A DNA stretch of 64,000 nt from Mortierella alpina (Eukaryota; Mortierellomycota; Mortierellomycetes; Mortierellales; Mortierellaceae): the NCBI GenBank assembly GCA_029449245.1, contig JANATF010000008.1, positions 868,001 through 932,000 of the forward strand, given 5' to 3'. Below, piece after piece: positions 11,946-22,930 of the stretch. A program made the position numbers and the translations under genes. Positions within the stretch are counted from its first letter, which is position 1. The number at the start of each line of letters is the position of its first letter. Below the pieces are notes generated by a model. It had not been told where the DNA came from. It was given only the letters and a program-made list of their open reading frames with translations, and searched no databases.

Positions 11946-12921
11946 ATGAACCTGTTTCGTCTAGTCGCCGACCTGATGCATCTTGCGTCAATCTTTATCC
12001 TTCTTTTAAAGATGCAAAAGACACGGTCTGTTGCCGGTATGCAGCGCATGATATGATGCAAATGCGCGCTCTACAACTGAGTTTTTGGGAAAAAAAAAAA
12101 AAAAAAAAAAAGGCCGTTCTAACCGAGGAGATATGGATCAACGGAACTCCTCCTGTAGGCATCTCGTTCAAAACCCAGGCTCTATACGCGACCGTCTTCT
12201 TGACACGGTACACAGACATCGGGAACTTTATCTCCATCTATAACACAGCCATGAAGGTGTTCTTCATCGGGTCCTCGCTGTACATTGTGTATCTCATGAA
12301 GATTAAGTTCAAGGCTACAAACGATCCTCGCTTGGACACTTTTCAGGTCCAGTACATTGTAGGAGGTGCAGCTGCACTCTCTTTAGTCGCAAACTATGCA
12401 TTCACGGTCCAGGAGGTAAGCAATCACAAGCTCTGTCCCACGGACCATTGTGTCACGACGATTCCATCTAACCATGTATTTTCTTCTTTTTAGATCCTGT
12501 GGACGTTCTCGGTTTACCTGGAAGCTGTCGCCATCCTGCCTCAGCTGTTCATGCTGACCAAGACAGGAGAGGCCGAGACCATAACTACTCACTATCTATT
12601 TGCTCTTGGTGCTTACCGTGGACTTTATCTTGTGAATTGGGTATACCGCTACTTTACCGAGTACTACGTCGACTGGATCGTCTGGATCGCAGGAGCAGTA
12701 CAGACAGGCCTCTACTGTGACTTTTTCTTCATCTACTTCACAAAGTAAGTGGGCTTTTTTTCCATCCTCCTGCAGTCGTTTTTGGTACCATGCACGACGG
12801 CTACGAAGCGACAGCTATACAGAACAGAGCCTTTAACAACCGGCTACTGCCAATGATATGTACCTTGATGCGCGTTTTTTTTAGGGTCTTGAAAGGTGCC
12901 AAATTTGAGCTTCCTCAGTAG
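11946..12921 (+). CDS. ERD2: ER lumen protein-retaining receptor (KDEL/HDEL receptor)
   Basis: Four exons, 11946-12036, 12159-12415, 12494-12744 and 12885-12921, give 211 residues, the usual family length. The protein is a seven-helix Golgi receptor that returns HDEL/KDEL proteins to the ER by COPI vesicles. Hallmarks: [16 protein letters not shown] at the N-terminus, KTRSVAG|IS at the first splice junction, [37 protein letters not shown] and [20 protein letters not shown]. The C-terminus [11 protein letters not shown] is encoded by a tiny last exon and carries the lysine stretch needed for retrograde transport. Intron 1 contains an A22 run (12090-12111). All splice phases match, and the gene looks functional. 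Confidence 0.96.
12090..12111. repeat. A22 homopolymer in ERD2 intron 1
   Basis: The run begins 53 bases after the donor of the first ERD2 intron. It is intronic and has no coding effect. Confidence 0.9.
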
Positions 12922-13351
12922 GGCAATGACATTAAAACTGGCGAACCATGGATCCGCTTGGCCATTATATAAGCAAGACTACGTAGAACGAACTGGCTGG
13001 GTGAACTTTGAGGTTTCAAACGTTGCCTGATTTCGAGCTCTTCACACCCCTGTCTAATACCGGCTTTATGTACACTCAAAGGATGATTTTAATACAAGTT
13101 ATAATGGGACAGGGAACAGAGGGAAAGAGAAGAAAGAAAGAGTGAGGCATAACCAGATGTAAACATGCTGAAGTGTGCGACCCGATGACTCAATACATAT
13201 TGCTAATGGTGGAGGGGAAATGTCCTAAAAGTACAGGAGCAATTTTGTGGAGTGTGTAGTATGTGCAAGGCGAGGAACAGCGAGGAACAGCGAGGAAAGA
13301 AAAATGAAGGGTCTATGTAGTTCACGAAAATGAAATCCAGGAAGGGGGTTT
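12922..13351. other. Convergent intergenic region, ERD2 / EPL1
   Basis: Shared 3' region of two genes transcribed toward each other. It carries a short triplicated unit, GCGAGGAACA-like, at about 13271-13300, and nothing gene-like. Confidence 0.55.
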
Positions 13352-15744
13352 TCACAAACCAGGCCGACGTCTACTGTGAATGATTGTTGTGACCGATAGA
13401 GATGAAATGATGTCTGGTGGACGTCGAAAGACTTCTCAGATCCGTTTCAGACAACAAGGTGCAGCGGTAACGTATCATTCTATCAATTACGCAACGAGAC
13501 ACATTCGTGGGTTAATATCGGTGGCCTCATCGCATAGCACGAAGGACTTGTCAGGAGCCACGAAGACAATAACTTACCCATCGCGTAGATCGTCCACAAT
13601 GTCATCCTGATCATACGAGTCGTCATCAAACCGAAACTTATCAAACGTGTTGATGTTGTCGTACTGTCCAAAGAGCTCCTTCTGATAAGAGGCCATGGCA
13701 GGGGACAGTTGGCGATCGATATGAATGCGCCCACCACGACCCATGCGCTTCCGGATTGATACATACTTGGCGTTTCGCTGAGGAGGCAACAGCTTGAAGC
13801 ATTGCTGAGAGTAAGGCACCGGGAAGTGCTGGTAGGGGTTCTATGTACCAGATAAAAAATGAAGAGTGGTTAGCCAAACAGATCCTCAAGAACCAGGCGA
13901 TTGCGTCAAAAGATAGGCAGCCTCAAAACATACGTCTGTAAGGTCCTCCCAACCAACGTCTTCCTCCCTGCGCTTGGCGAGCTCCGACTCGATGCTGGAC
14001 AGACCCATACGGTCCTTTCTGTCGTCCTGAGAGCCGTTCGCCTCTCTGTCCTTGAAGTTGAGTGGAATACGAATCGTTGCACTCGTCTCTCCGATCTTTC
14101 TGATCTTTTTCTATAAACAATCATATTCCACAGGAGAAAGAACGTAAGCATCTTTAGATATACTTTTTGTGTGTCTCTGCATGTGCAAGTGGTACTCGTT
14201 ATAAAGTAGCTTTCTTACCTTCTGATCCCGAAGATCGTCGTCCTCGTCCTTGATGCCCAAGTTCCGCTTAAGCTCACGCACAGTGCACCGCTTATCAAAG
14301 ATAGTATGCTCAAGGACCAAAGACTCTCTGCGGACCTTTTCCCGTCGAGAGACCATCTCGAGCAAACTCCGCGCACTCTCCATCTCCATACGAAGCTTCC
14401 TAAGTTTCTCAATCGACTGCTGGTCTGTGCGTCTAGTTTTGCGGACAGGTTTGCTTTCGCGACGACGGAAACACAGATACGGGTCGGCTTCGTTGCGCAC
14501 CACTTCCTCGAACTATCACGCAAAAGGCAATTGCATACAGTACGTTAGACTCTTGGATTGCCACCATGTAAGATCGATGCCTCCACATGCAGTGCGAAAC
14601 GAGACTGCACGACTTACCTTCAGCTGAGGGGTGATGACTTTGCCACCCCTCTTGGTTCGCCTTTCGTGCCACCATGGATAGACCTCTGTTGCAAAGTTCT
14701 TGACAGCAAGAAGCTGCTGGGCCACGAATGTTGTCTTGAGGTCATCCAGAGGAGGAATCTGACCGCTGTCCTATGAAAGTTGGTATCGCCAAAGAGCGAA
14801 GCTTCGTTAGTCTCTGATCCTCGTCAAGGACGGTCAGTCAGATAAGCAATAAACTTACGAGCTGCAGGTAGGGAACGCGTTCGTTTGTGATCTTCTCAAA
14901 CTGCCACATAATCAGCTCGAAGTTGTCTTCATCCAGCTTGTTGTCGGCAGACCGCTTCTCGTTGAATTCCTTAAGCCATGCCTCATCCTCTTCGTCCAAG
15001 TTGTATGGGCAGCCAATACAGTCCTCGACCGTGGACGAGAAACGAATGAGGGTCGAAGGTTCTGTGAAGGGGCGACTGTAGAAGTCGCGGTAGTTTTCGA
15101 TCGTTCGGCTGGCATCGGGAGTCGGGATATAAAGAGCCTTGGCCTCGCCTGTGGAGGTGGAAAGGTTTGAAGCAGAGATGGCCGCTTGCAAGTGATGCTC
15201 CTACAAGGTCAGAGGAAAGGAGGTGCAAAAGAACGTGTCAGAGCGGCAAGTAAGGCAGCTCCACACGTGAGCTATTCACTACCCTGCGCCTGCCTCAAAA
15301 AAAAATTACCCGCCAAAAAAACAAAAAGCTCGCCGCACAAGAGAAAAAAGAGCAGAGACAAAAGACCCCGGAGGTGTGATTGCTGGAGGGGAGGGAAGCA
15401 CAACATAAGAACCGAAATGTAGCCGTGCTCATCATGCACACTGATGGGGCAATGGGGCCAATTACTCCATCACCAGCATCATAAGGCAGAGCTGCAGTGT
15501 ACAGCTGCAGCTGCATCACTTTCAAAAAAAAATGGCGGCAAAAAAAAAGAACCCAAAAAAGAGCTGCAGAGAGAAGTGTACGTACCGTTTCCTCCTCCTT
15601 GTCGACACCAGTTTCTGTTTGCGGGATGCTACGTTGCAAGCTCACAGACTCATCGAGATCAGGGATATCAACTGCACGGTAGACACGCAGCAGCTGCTTG
15701 TTGTTGATCTTTCGGTTTCTGAAGCGGGCCCCAGTGTTCTTCAT
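13352..15744 (-). CDS. EPL1: Enhancer of polycomb-like protein 1, NuA4 subunit
   Basis: Exons on the minus strand: 15744-15586, 15200-14859, 14770-14618, 14512-14219, 14110-13934, 13840-13578 and probably 13373-13352, for about 469 residues. Epl1 scaffolds the Esa1 (MYST) acetyltransferase core of NuA4/Piccolo on nucleosomes. The signature N-terminus is present: ARFRNRKINNKQ, then IPDLDESVSLQR, IPQTETGVDKEEE, IYIPTPDAS-like, and IRFSSTVEDCIGCPYNLDEEDEAWL. A conserved W..RR.KR.G.....L segment (VYPWWHERRTKRGGKVITP) and a helical charged middle follow. All internal junctions keep phase. The last exon is uncertain: a strong GGTAAGT donor follows DDLRDG, and the CACAG acceptor at 13374 would add a short basic tail; retaining the intron would end the protein at 13574. 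Confidence 0.93.
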
Positions 15745-17490
15745 GGCTGCAGAGTCGGGTCTCTTGAGTCAGACTAATATGGGTTTCTAGTGTTGTACGT
15801 GGAAAATGAGGTGCACGTGATAAAAAAGCGGGTGATGCGTGGAGTCACCAGAGGGGGGGGAACGGAGAGGGAGTGACACTGCGCAGATATTCAGAAAAGA
15901 AAAAGAATGGGGTATTTTTCAACGATAATAATGGGCACAGGTGATTATGAATGGCAGGAAGGTCATTAGATGGAGAATGATGAGACGGCCGAGAAGCAGA
16001 TGAATGGATTAAGGATCAGGGGATGGATGATGGCAAGATCGGCGTCAAATCGAGACAACCCGATGGCAGGATGGTGGGATGAGTTTTTTTTTTCTTGTTC
16101 TTGTCTGAAGCTGGACGGCAGGCAACTCCAAAAAAGAAAATTTTGCGCTTTTCATCTCCCCCCAGCGGATTTCACGTCACAGCCAGCACAGAGCGCAAGG
16201 AAAAAGGAGTGAGCCCTCAGCTGGCTGAGCTCGAAGGAGCTCGATGCAGGACCAGGCCTAAAAAACGAACGCGTGCAATTCCATACAGATTGCAGGCGCT
16301 CTCGCTCCTACAGACGCTCAGACGATATACACTGTCGACTATGTCAAACCCGCAAGTCGTCTTCCCAGCCCCTCGATATGCTGGGTCAACTGCCTCTCGA
16401 TGTGGTGCACTTTTTTAGAGATGATAGCCGTGAGATTCAAAGTGGGCCCTGTACCGTCAAGTTTGAAGCTCCGCCTAGGCGACGTCGATGACCGCCGCAC
16501 CTCATCTCCACGTCTCCTACTGTCCGTGTTTCTGTCCCTACCACGCCCTGTGCGCTGGTGCATGCCATCGCGCGAAGATCCCCTCCCACGCGTCCAGAAC
16601 AGCCCGCATACACCTCTGAGGCAGGCCCCAAGAAGGTCCCCTTCCGCTTCTCCCAGCCCCGCATCACGCGCGGACCAGGACCGAATGAGTGGGCTGGTTG
16701 CAGTCAGGGCGAAAGGGGGGAAGTGCCCGGCAACACGTGAACAGGCTTCGTTGAGCAGGGACCTCTGGCGGATGCAAACAGCCCCATAGCAGGTGGAAGA
16801 GAATGAAGAACGAACGTGTGTGTAAGAGGAAGGAGTGGATGGCAGCTGGGATGGCAGCTGGATGCGAGGGAACAAGGGCAGAAAAGGAACGACATGGCAT
16901 TCGCGTCCAAAGGGGCTTTTATTCTGCCACTGGTGGCTGACTACCATGAAAAGTAGCCCGAAAAGAATCTTACTCGCACTTTCACTTCTCGTCTCCTCGC
17001 ATGGCCGTCTCCTCAATCCCTGCCATGGTGCCAGAAGGGCCGGCCTGCTCCTCCCATAGCCGCTGTCTCTCCTAGCTAATGCTCTCCCTTGCAGGAAAGC
17101 ATAGCTGGCCAGGGTTGCGGACGGCGAAGGGTGTCAGAGCATGCACAGCATGTGTGAGAGCGAGAGAAGGAGAGAAAGGGAGACATCCTCAGTGATGATT
17201 GTTGTGCAGACTGTCGCATTGCTGCTGCGACTCTTTTTTGAGAATCGGGCACCATTGAATGGCACGCTCTGTTCTTTGATCTCCATCACACAATCCGCCT
17301 TTTCTTTTTCAAACACGTTCAGCAATCAGAAATCCGATCAGCTGCTCCTTTTTTTACGCCCAACAAGGAAGCACCTGGACAACCCCTAAAAGTCTGCATT
17401 CTTCACGTACTTCACTTTCGACAATTCATCTAATCCATCCTTTGCTCGCAACCACACCCCACTCCACACAGCAACCACACCCTTAAAGCA
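15745..17490. other. Divergent intergenic region, EPL1 / hydrolase
   Basis: Holds the two promoters. Frames at 16260-16790 (plus) and 16339-17016 (minus) are open for some length but overlap each other and show no known domain. A short plus-strand peptide from 16341 (begins MSNPQVVFPAPRYAG) stops after 25 codons. I see no supported gene. Confidence 0.55.
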
Positions 17491-18805
17491 ATGGCTTCGA
17501 TTCCTATCCCACGACGCTACAGAGTCGTCCTGTACATTCCCTCAAAGAACGACAATAGCATGCTCGAGGTGTGCCTGTCTCTTCCCACGAGCGTCTCCCC
17601 ACAACCCACCGTGTACACTGGCGTTGTGATTGCGCACCCGTATGGACCCTTAGGCGGCTCGTATAACAACAACGTTGTCGGGGCTCTACTACAGTGGTTT
17701 GAGACGTACTCGCTGCAGGCACTAGACAGCTCCACTTCAGACGGCCCAACCTCGCGTTCAAAAAGCCAAAGCAAACCTGTGTCTTTGGCCTGCGTGATTT
17801 GTGCTTTCAACTTTCGGTATGAGGTTTTCGTCGTTCGAGGAAGGAACAGCTACAGCTACACGATGGTTTAGGTATCAAAAAAATCTGCTAACACTTCCCG
17901 GCGCCCCGGCACGTATAGAGGCTGTGGCAAATCCAAAGGCAGGACGTCGTGGTTTGGGGAAGCTGAGCGGGATGATTACCAAACCATCGTTGACTTTTTA
18001 CAGAGTGGTTCGAATTCGGGCAGCGCGCAACTCGATAGCACCATTCGACAGGGTACCGAGAATAAAGGATCCGCAGGAAGGATGAAGGTGTACGACGAGA
18101 CCGGGCGTGAGATTGAACCTCCAAGGATACCGTCCCTATCGCGCTTTATTCTAAGCGTAAGTGTGCCGCAGGGCTGGAGAAACGCGCGAATCTAACTCGT
18201 GTGCCATCCTACCTAACGACTTTTGTTTTTTTGTGGACTCTATCGTTCTATAGGGATTTTCATATGGAGGAATGATCGCTTCAACAATTCCACCTCCCCT
18301 CAAGACGCCATCAGATCCCACAAGCGCGCATCTTCCGACAACTTATATTTTGATCAGTTATCCTGCTGGTGTAGCGTGGTTCCTGACTTCGGGATCACAA
18401 GGGGCATTCTACAAGCGTGCCAGAGATATACTCTTGGGCGAGGCAAGCGAGGAGGGCGACGCGGGATCGTCAGAATCATCGTTATCAGCACAGAAACCGA
18501 CAAGAAACGGACACTCTATCGAAGCGTACTTTATCACAGGCGCGCAAGACCAATTTACGAGCCCAAAGACGCTTTTATCTTGGCTCAAGGCTAACGCTGG
18601 CATTAATCCATCCAAGCAGCAACAGCATTCCAGTTCAACCTCTTGGGCTTTGACGCGACCCGATGGAGCGATTCATGTAGACATTGTGGAAAATGTGGAC
18701 CACTTTTGGCTTGATCGAGAGCATGAACTCTTGGAGAAGATCCAAGTGTGGTGGAAGAATACTCATTTGCCAGCGACAGGATCGAAGGCGGCAGAGTTGA
18801 ATTGA
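17491..18805 (+). CDS. Alpha/beta hydrolase-fold protein
   Basis: Exons 17491-17816, 17919-18156 and 18254-18805 give 371 residues with consistent phases. An early strand and loop, VVIAHPYGPLGGSYNNNVV, resembles the oxyanion region of the COG2945-type hydrolases (bacterial and fungal short alpha/beta hydrolases). FNFRGCGKSKGRTSW is the next conserved loop. The nucleophile elbow is GFSYGG (residues 189-194, serine 191), placed exactly at the exon 2/3 junction. A likely acid is in ITGAQDQFTSP, and the histidine is in NVDHFW near the end. The catalytic triad therefore looks complete. No signal peptide was seen, so a cytosolic enzyme is likely. The substrate is unknown; a carboxylesterase or peptidase-like activity would be guesswork. 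Confidence 0.85.
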
Positions 18806-20619
18806 AGAGTCTGAACCTCCTGGGCACGCGTCACCTGCCAGACTTTGGTTCACGCGGTTGGCATCATGACTGGACGAACAACCACTATATCCTTTGCCGC
18901 CCCATTCAGTGAACGACTGGCAGCTAAGATGATGTGCTCGCTCGAGCAAATGATATAGCGTATTTTTGTGTGTGTTCATGTGAGTTGACTTTGAAAGACA
19001 TGCCGTAGCCCCTGAGGCGTGAGCATCTCCATATCTTTGCCATTGGCTGCACAAGACCGCTGGGCAGAGGGACAGAAGAGGAGAATAAAAAAATAGCGCG
19101 CGTTCGTTTGTTTTGGTTTTTGCTCAAGAATTCACTGTCCGCCCAGGGCTGCTGGTGTAGTCTGCAGACTCGAGTCTCAGCTCTGAGGTTATGTTGTAGA
19201 GGTGTAGACGGCACAACGGATGGCCCCCTGCCCACGAGACAGGAGGTACCCGCTGGTCTATTCCCTGACACTAGGAAAGTGTGATAACTCGAGCTACATA
19301 AGACAAGACATGTTTCTTCCTTTTTCAAGTTTGAGCGGTCTTTGCATCTTCAAGCATGGATGATTCTCGGCATTCCTTCGCAGTAGCATCAAGCGCAGCA
19401 AAGAGAGAGCGCTGTATACTTCAGAGTGACAAAGAAACAGCCCAAACATTTACAAATGCAGCCTGTCTGTACATATAGTTGAGGCAGGGGGTGGGGGGAC
19501 AAGGATCTGATGGTGACTGGGATGAGGAGAAACAGGAAAGCGTGGTAGGGCATGAAGAGGAGGGGACAGTGAGGCACCTCTGGGTTCGACACGCTAATTG
19601 TTTGTTTGTATCCCCTGGCCCTAAGTTGGGGGAAAGGAGGACAACCCTGTTCCCGCTGGCAAAATCAACAGAAAGTGCAAGTGCCAGACCCACCACACGC
19701 GGGTCTGAGAATGAATGAATGTACAACTCATGCTGCATGTCTGCCTGCAAGGCCTGGAGAACCTGAAGACCGAGTGCCGCTAATTTCCATTTATGAGCAG
19801 GGTACTCTATTCACAGAGAGAGAGAAACCTTACAGCGACCGGTACTGTTTTCTCCGTCCGCGCTGGGTCGCTTTTAGGGCTAACAAAAAAGCCGAAATGA
19901 GATAAAAACAAGAAAATGAGCCTTGGAGAGAGATAGAGAGAGGCGGAGATGGACTCTTTCTTCTCAGAGAGCTCATAGCATGCTCCAACTGAGCGTAAGC
20001 CTGTTAGAGTCCCAAAGCGGACAAAGAGGGTCCTGGACGATCGATCGACTGAAACTAATCGTCTAGCTCCTTCTCCAGCAAACTCAGGATGCCTGTCAAT
20101 ACATGTAGGGAGGGGTGGATTGTACGAGCAGGAAGGTTCAAAGCACGAAAAAAAATCCTGTTGCCACCGTGTCTCCATGGCTCGCAGGAGGGATTGGCTC
20201 AGAATAAAAGAGAGGAGAGAGAGGACACCTCGGAGTAGTAGCCCAAGGGGAGCTGTCCAACTTGGACCAAACCTCACGGCCAAGCTAGAAGACAAAAAAA
20301 AAACCAGGGCGGACAAAAGTGACCTGGCAACAACTGCGAGGCACGACCTTGTGAAAAAAGGGACTAAGAGACAAAGGGGAATGCTAGGATCAAGGACTCT
20401 CCTCAGGGACGGATCCTGGCTGAGAGCGAGGGTATGGCTCTATTTTTTGCGTCTGTCTGGCATGGAGATTAGTGTGTAGAGGTACAACAATGATGTATTT
20501 GTGTTCAGCAGACGGGCACTCGAAGTGCCTGGTCTCGTCTTGTCGCTGCCCGTTGCCAGCTGAAAAAACAACAGCGATCCTGAGCGCGTGCCTTTGACCT
20601 CATCTCTCATTCTTCTTTC

Positions 20620-20800
20620 ATTTTTTTCTCTCTTTCTCTTTCTCCTCTTTCTGCATGTACATACTCCCGCCACTCATTTCACGCACACACACACTCTCTC
20701 TCTTTGTCTCTTTTTCTCTCTCGCTCTTTCTCTCTTTCTCTCTTTCTTTCTCTTTTTCTCTTTCTCTTTCTCTCTCTTTCTCTCTCTTTTCTTGATCGCA
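20620..20800. repeat. CT/CTTT microsatellite
   Basis: About 180 bp almost entirely of C and T on the plus strand, lying in the presumed promoter of the downstream gene. C/T-rich leaders are common in fungal promoters. Confidence 0.8.
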
Positions 20801-20887
20801 TTCTTCTCTGGTTGCCACCAGGGTGCATCGTGCTAGTATGATCCTACCTCGCATTTAGTATTGGACCTCATCCTGTGAACGCCAACG

Positions 20888-20912
20888 TTTTTTTTTTTTT
20901 TTTTTTTTTTTT
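20888..20912. repeat. T25 homopolymer, 17 bp before a start codon
   Basis: 25 T lie immediately upstream of the ATG at 20930, so the run is probably promoter or 5' leader. Confidence 0.9.
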
Positions 20913-20929
20913 ACACTTCATTCATTTTA

Positions 20930-22642
20930 ATGCTCCAGTATTACAGCAACAGCGACGGCATGTGCCGCCCGCTGTCTGTTCCTTCGTCTCCTTCCTCCGA
21001 CGACAAGAGCTCGAGGCACAGTGCGCACGTTCTTCAGCAGCAACCTCATCCTCCCTCTCCATCGCCCCATCCGTTCCTCAAGTCTCCGACCCATGCACGT
21101 TCCAATTCAGGCACCTATATCTCACACTCACTCTCCTCAGTCAATAACGGACTCCTCTCGCCCGCAGCCTTCAAGGACACGTCTATGATTTCCGAGAACA
21201 ACTCGCCAACTATGCTGTCCTTCGCTTCGGGCTGCAGCTTACACCAGCACCTAAGTAATTCTGGGACGCCCGTCGTCAAACCTGTGGCCCTTTACCCACA
21301 GGAGCATCCTCAAAGGAAACGGCTCTCGCCTCGCTTCAGTGCTTCCTCGACTGGGTCTTATGCCAACTATTCCTCGGCCTTGGCTTCGACCTACCATCAG
21401 CAGCAACAGCAGCAACAACAGCAGCAACAACTCCAGCAGCAGAGCCGCAAAAGTCTCCAGCATGACAGCCCCGACAGATACGGCAGCCATGCCTATTATA
21501 CCAGCAGCAGTACCCCTTCCTCACCTAATCATCGCAATCATAATCGTAATAGCCTTTACTTGCCCCCTTCACCCTGCGTCGCTCTGGACGCGTCCACATG
21601 CCACTGCTCGACAGGACCTCACACCTCTCAGTCGTATCCGACCTCTATCAGCAGCAGTGCGTTTCCATCACCGTCCCTGAGTGCTCTCTCAACGACTTCT
21701 TCATCCGTGTCGTTGTCATCATCGACGAGCATGGCTCACTGCTCTCCCGTGTTCTCTCAGCAGCAGGCCAGCTTCTCATCACCCGAGACGACCTCGGCAT
21801 CGGATAGTCTACCAATGAGTCCAACTTCACCCGTGGACATGCTGCCCCCTTCCTCCGCCTCTTCCGCTTCGAGCACCAGGACCTCCTCCACAGCTCCGTC
21901 GCCCTCGCCATCATCGTGGCCCGTCCGAACCCAGAAAAGACCCTCGCTGGCTTCTACGGCATCCGCTTTGATGATGATGTTGGCAAACGAGGACGCGATT
22001 TCCTCCTTCCCGCCTTCTGCATCGTTTTCGTCCTCACCCTCGCCCTCACCGCCTCCGCAGCCCGCCGCATTGCAGAACCCTGAAAGTCCAACGAGGCGGC
22101 GGCGAAAGGGGCAAACACAACAGCTGCAACCGCAAATGTCACGACAGCAACAAATGCAACAGTTACAATATGCAAGACAGGCGTTGGGCGCACAAGAACA
22201 GGGGCAGGGATATCATCATCCACAACAGCCACTAATCCAGCAACAACAGCAACAACAGCATCGGCAACAACAGCAACAACAAAAGATGCACTCGGACACC
22301 TTAGCTTGGACCGCCTCGGCGTCATTGCTCTTGCAGTCCTCGACTTCACACTCTTATTCTTCGCCTTCCTCGACAACTATATCGTCATCTTTGCTCCATA
22401 GCAACCACAGCAACAATAGTAACCCTCACCGCCTCCAACACCCTCATCTTCACAACCCTAATACCTCTAATAACCTTGACGGCCATAGCAACAGGACCAA
22501 CGGCAACTCGCCTCAGACCATTGCCCAAATCTCCAGTCGCTACATCTGGCTCCTCTGGCTTCCCCTGTTGCCATTATTGATCCTCGCTGCCGCAGGACAG
22601 ACCTCGGCCAACTTTGAGTCCCCTGTCAAGTATCTTGTATAG
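20930..22642 (+). CDS. Ser/Gln-rich protein with C-terminal membrane segment
   Basis: One uninterrupted frame of 570 residues. It is dominated by serine, proline and glutamine: a Q-tract at about residues 155-170 and further Q-runs around 400-450, and many SP and SSS blocks suggesting heavy phosphorylation. The only ordered-looking part is the end, a hydrophobic helix in YIWLLWLPLLPLLILAAAG about 20 residues before the C-terminus, which would make it a tail-anchored protein facing the cytosol. No known domain was recognised. The mixed CAA/CAG and serine codon use, and a frame open for 1.7 kb, argue that it is coding. An alternative is that the hydrophobic end is accidental and the protein is a disordered regulator. 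Confidence 0.7.
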   Translation: MLQYYSNSDGMCRPLSVPSSPSSDDKSSRHSAHVLQQQPHPPSPSPHPFLKSPTHARSNSGTYISHSLSSVNNGLLSPAAFKDTSMISENNSPTMLSFASGCSLHQHLSNSGTPVVKPVALYPQEHPQRKRLSPRFSASSTGSYANYSSALASTYHQQQQQQQQQQQLQQQSRKSLQHDSPDRYGSHAYYTSSSTPSSPNHRNHNRNSLYLPPSPCVALDASTCHCSTGPHTSQSYPTSISSSAFPSPSLSALSTTSSSVSLSSSTSMAHCSPVFSQQQASFSSPETTSASDSLPMSPTSPVDMLPPSSASSASSTRTSSTAPSPSPSSWPVRTQKRPSLASTASALMMMLANEDAISSFPPSASFSSSPSPSPPPQPAALQNPESPTRRRRKGQTQQLQPQMSRQQQMQQLQYARQALGAQEQGQGYHHPQQPLIQQQQQQQHRQQQQQQKMHSDTLAWTASASLLLQSSTSHSYSSPSSTTISSSLLHSNHSNNSNPHRLQHPHLHNPNTSNNLDGHSNRTNGNSPQTIAQISSRYIWLLWLPLLPLLILAAAGQTSANFESPVKYLV

Positions 22643-22930
22643 TAATTGTCTCCGTTTCCCTTCCTGTCCTCCCACCCCTCCCTTCAACGAGGCCCCTGCC
22701 CACATCTCCCACATTGCCCTCATTGTCACACTTTTGTATTCTATGAGTTTTCATACCCCTACGTTTTAATATACTGTGATCGCGTTCATTTATCTCTCAG
22801 ACGCATGGTGTTTTCTGCAACGCGTGACAGTGTAGTATAGTATTGGAAATGACTGTTGCATTATGTATGTTGGCCCTTTATATACAACTAGCGCAAAGGG
22901 GATGGCATGGAGGGAATTCAAGGTCTTATT

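Larger units (their letters stand above)
18806..20929. other. 2.1 kb intergenic region
   Basis: Downstream of the hydrolase and upstream of the Ser/Gln-rich gene. It has a long pyrimidine tract (20620-20800, CTTT/CT units) and a T25 run just ahead of the next start codon. Open frames on both strands are low-complexity shadows. Confidence 0.55.

Noticed and set aside
16339-17016. 225-codon minus-strand frame, and an LPLDVVHFF peptide on the plus strand resembling an F-box start
   Set aside because: The two overlap on opposite strands, and the F-box-like match covers under 15 residues without the rest of the domain.
20618-20854. Arg/Glu-rich minus-strand frame
   Set aside because: It is the translation of the CT microsatellite.
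21954-22376. Val/Ala-rich minus-strand frame inside the Ser/Gln-rich gene
   Set aside because: Antisense shadow of Gln and Ser codons; no start context or domain.
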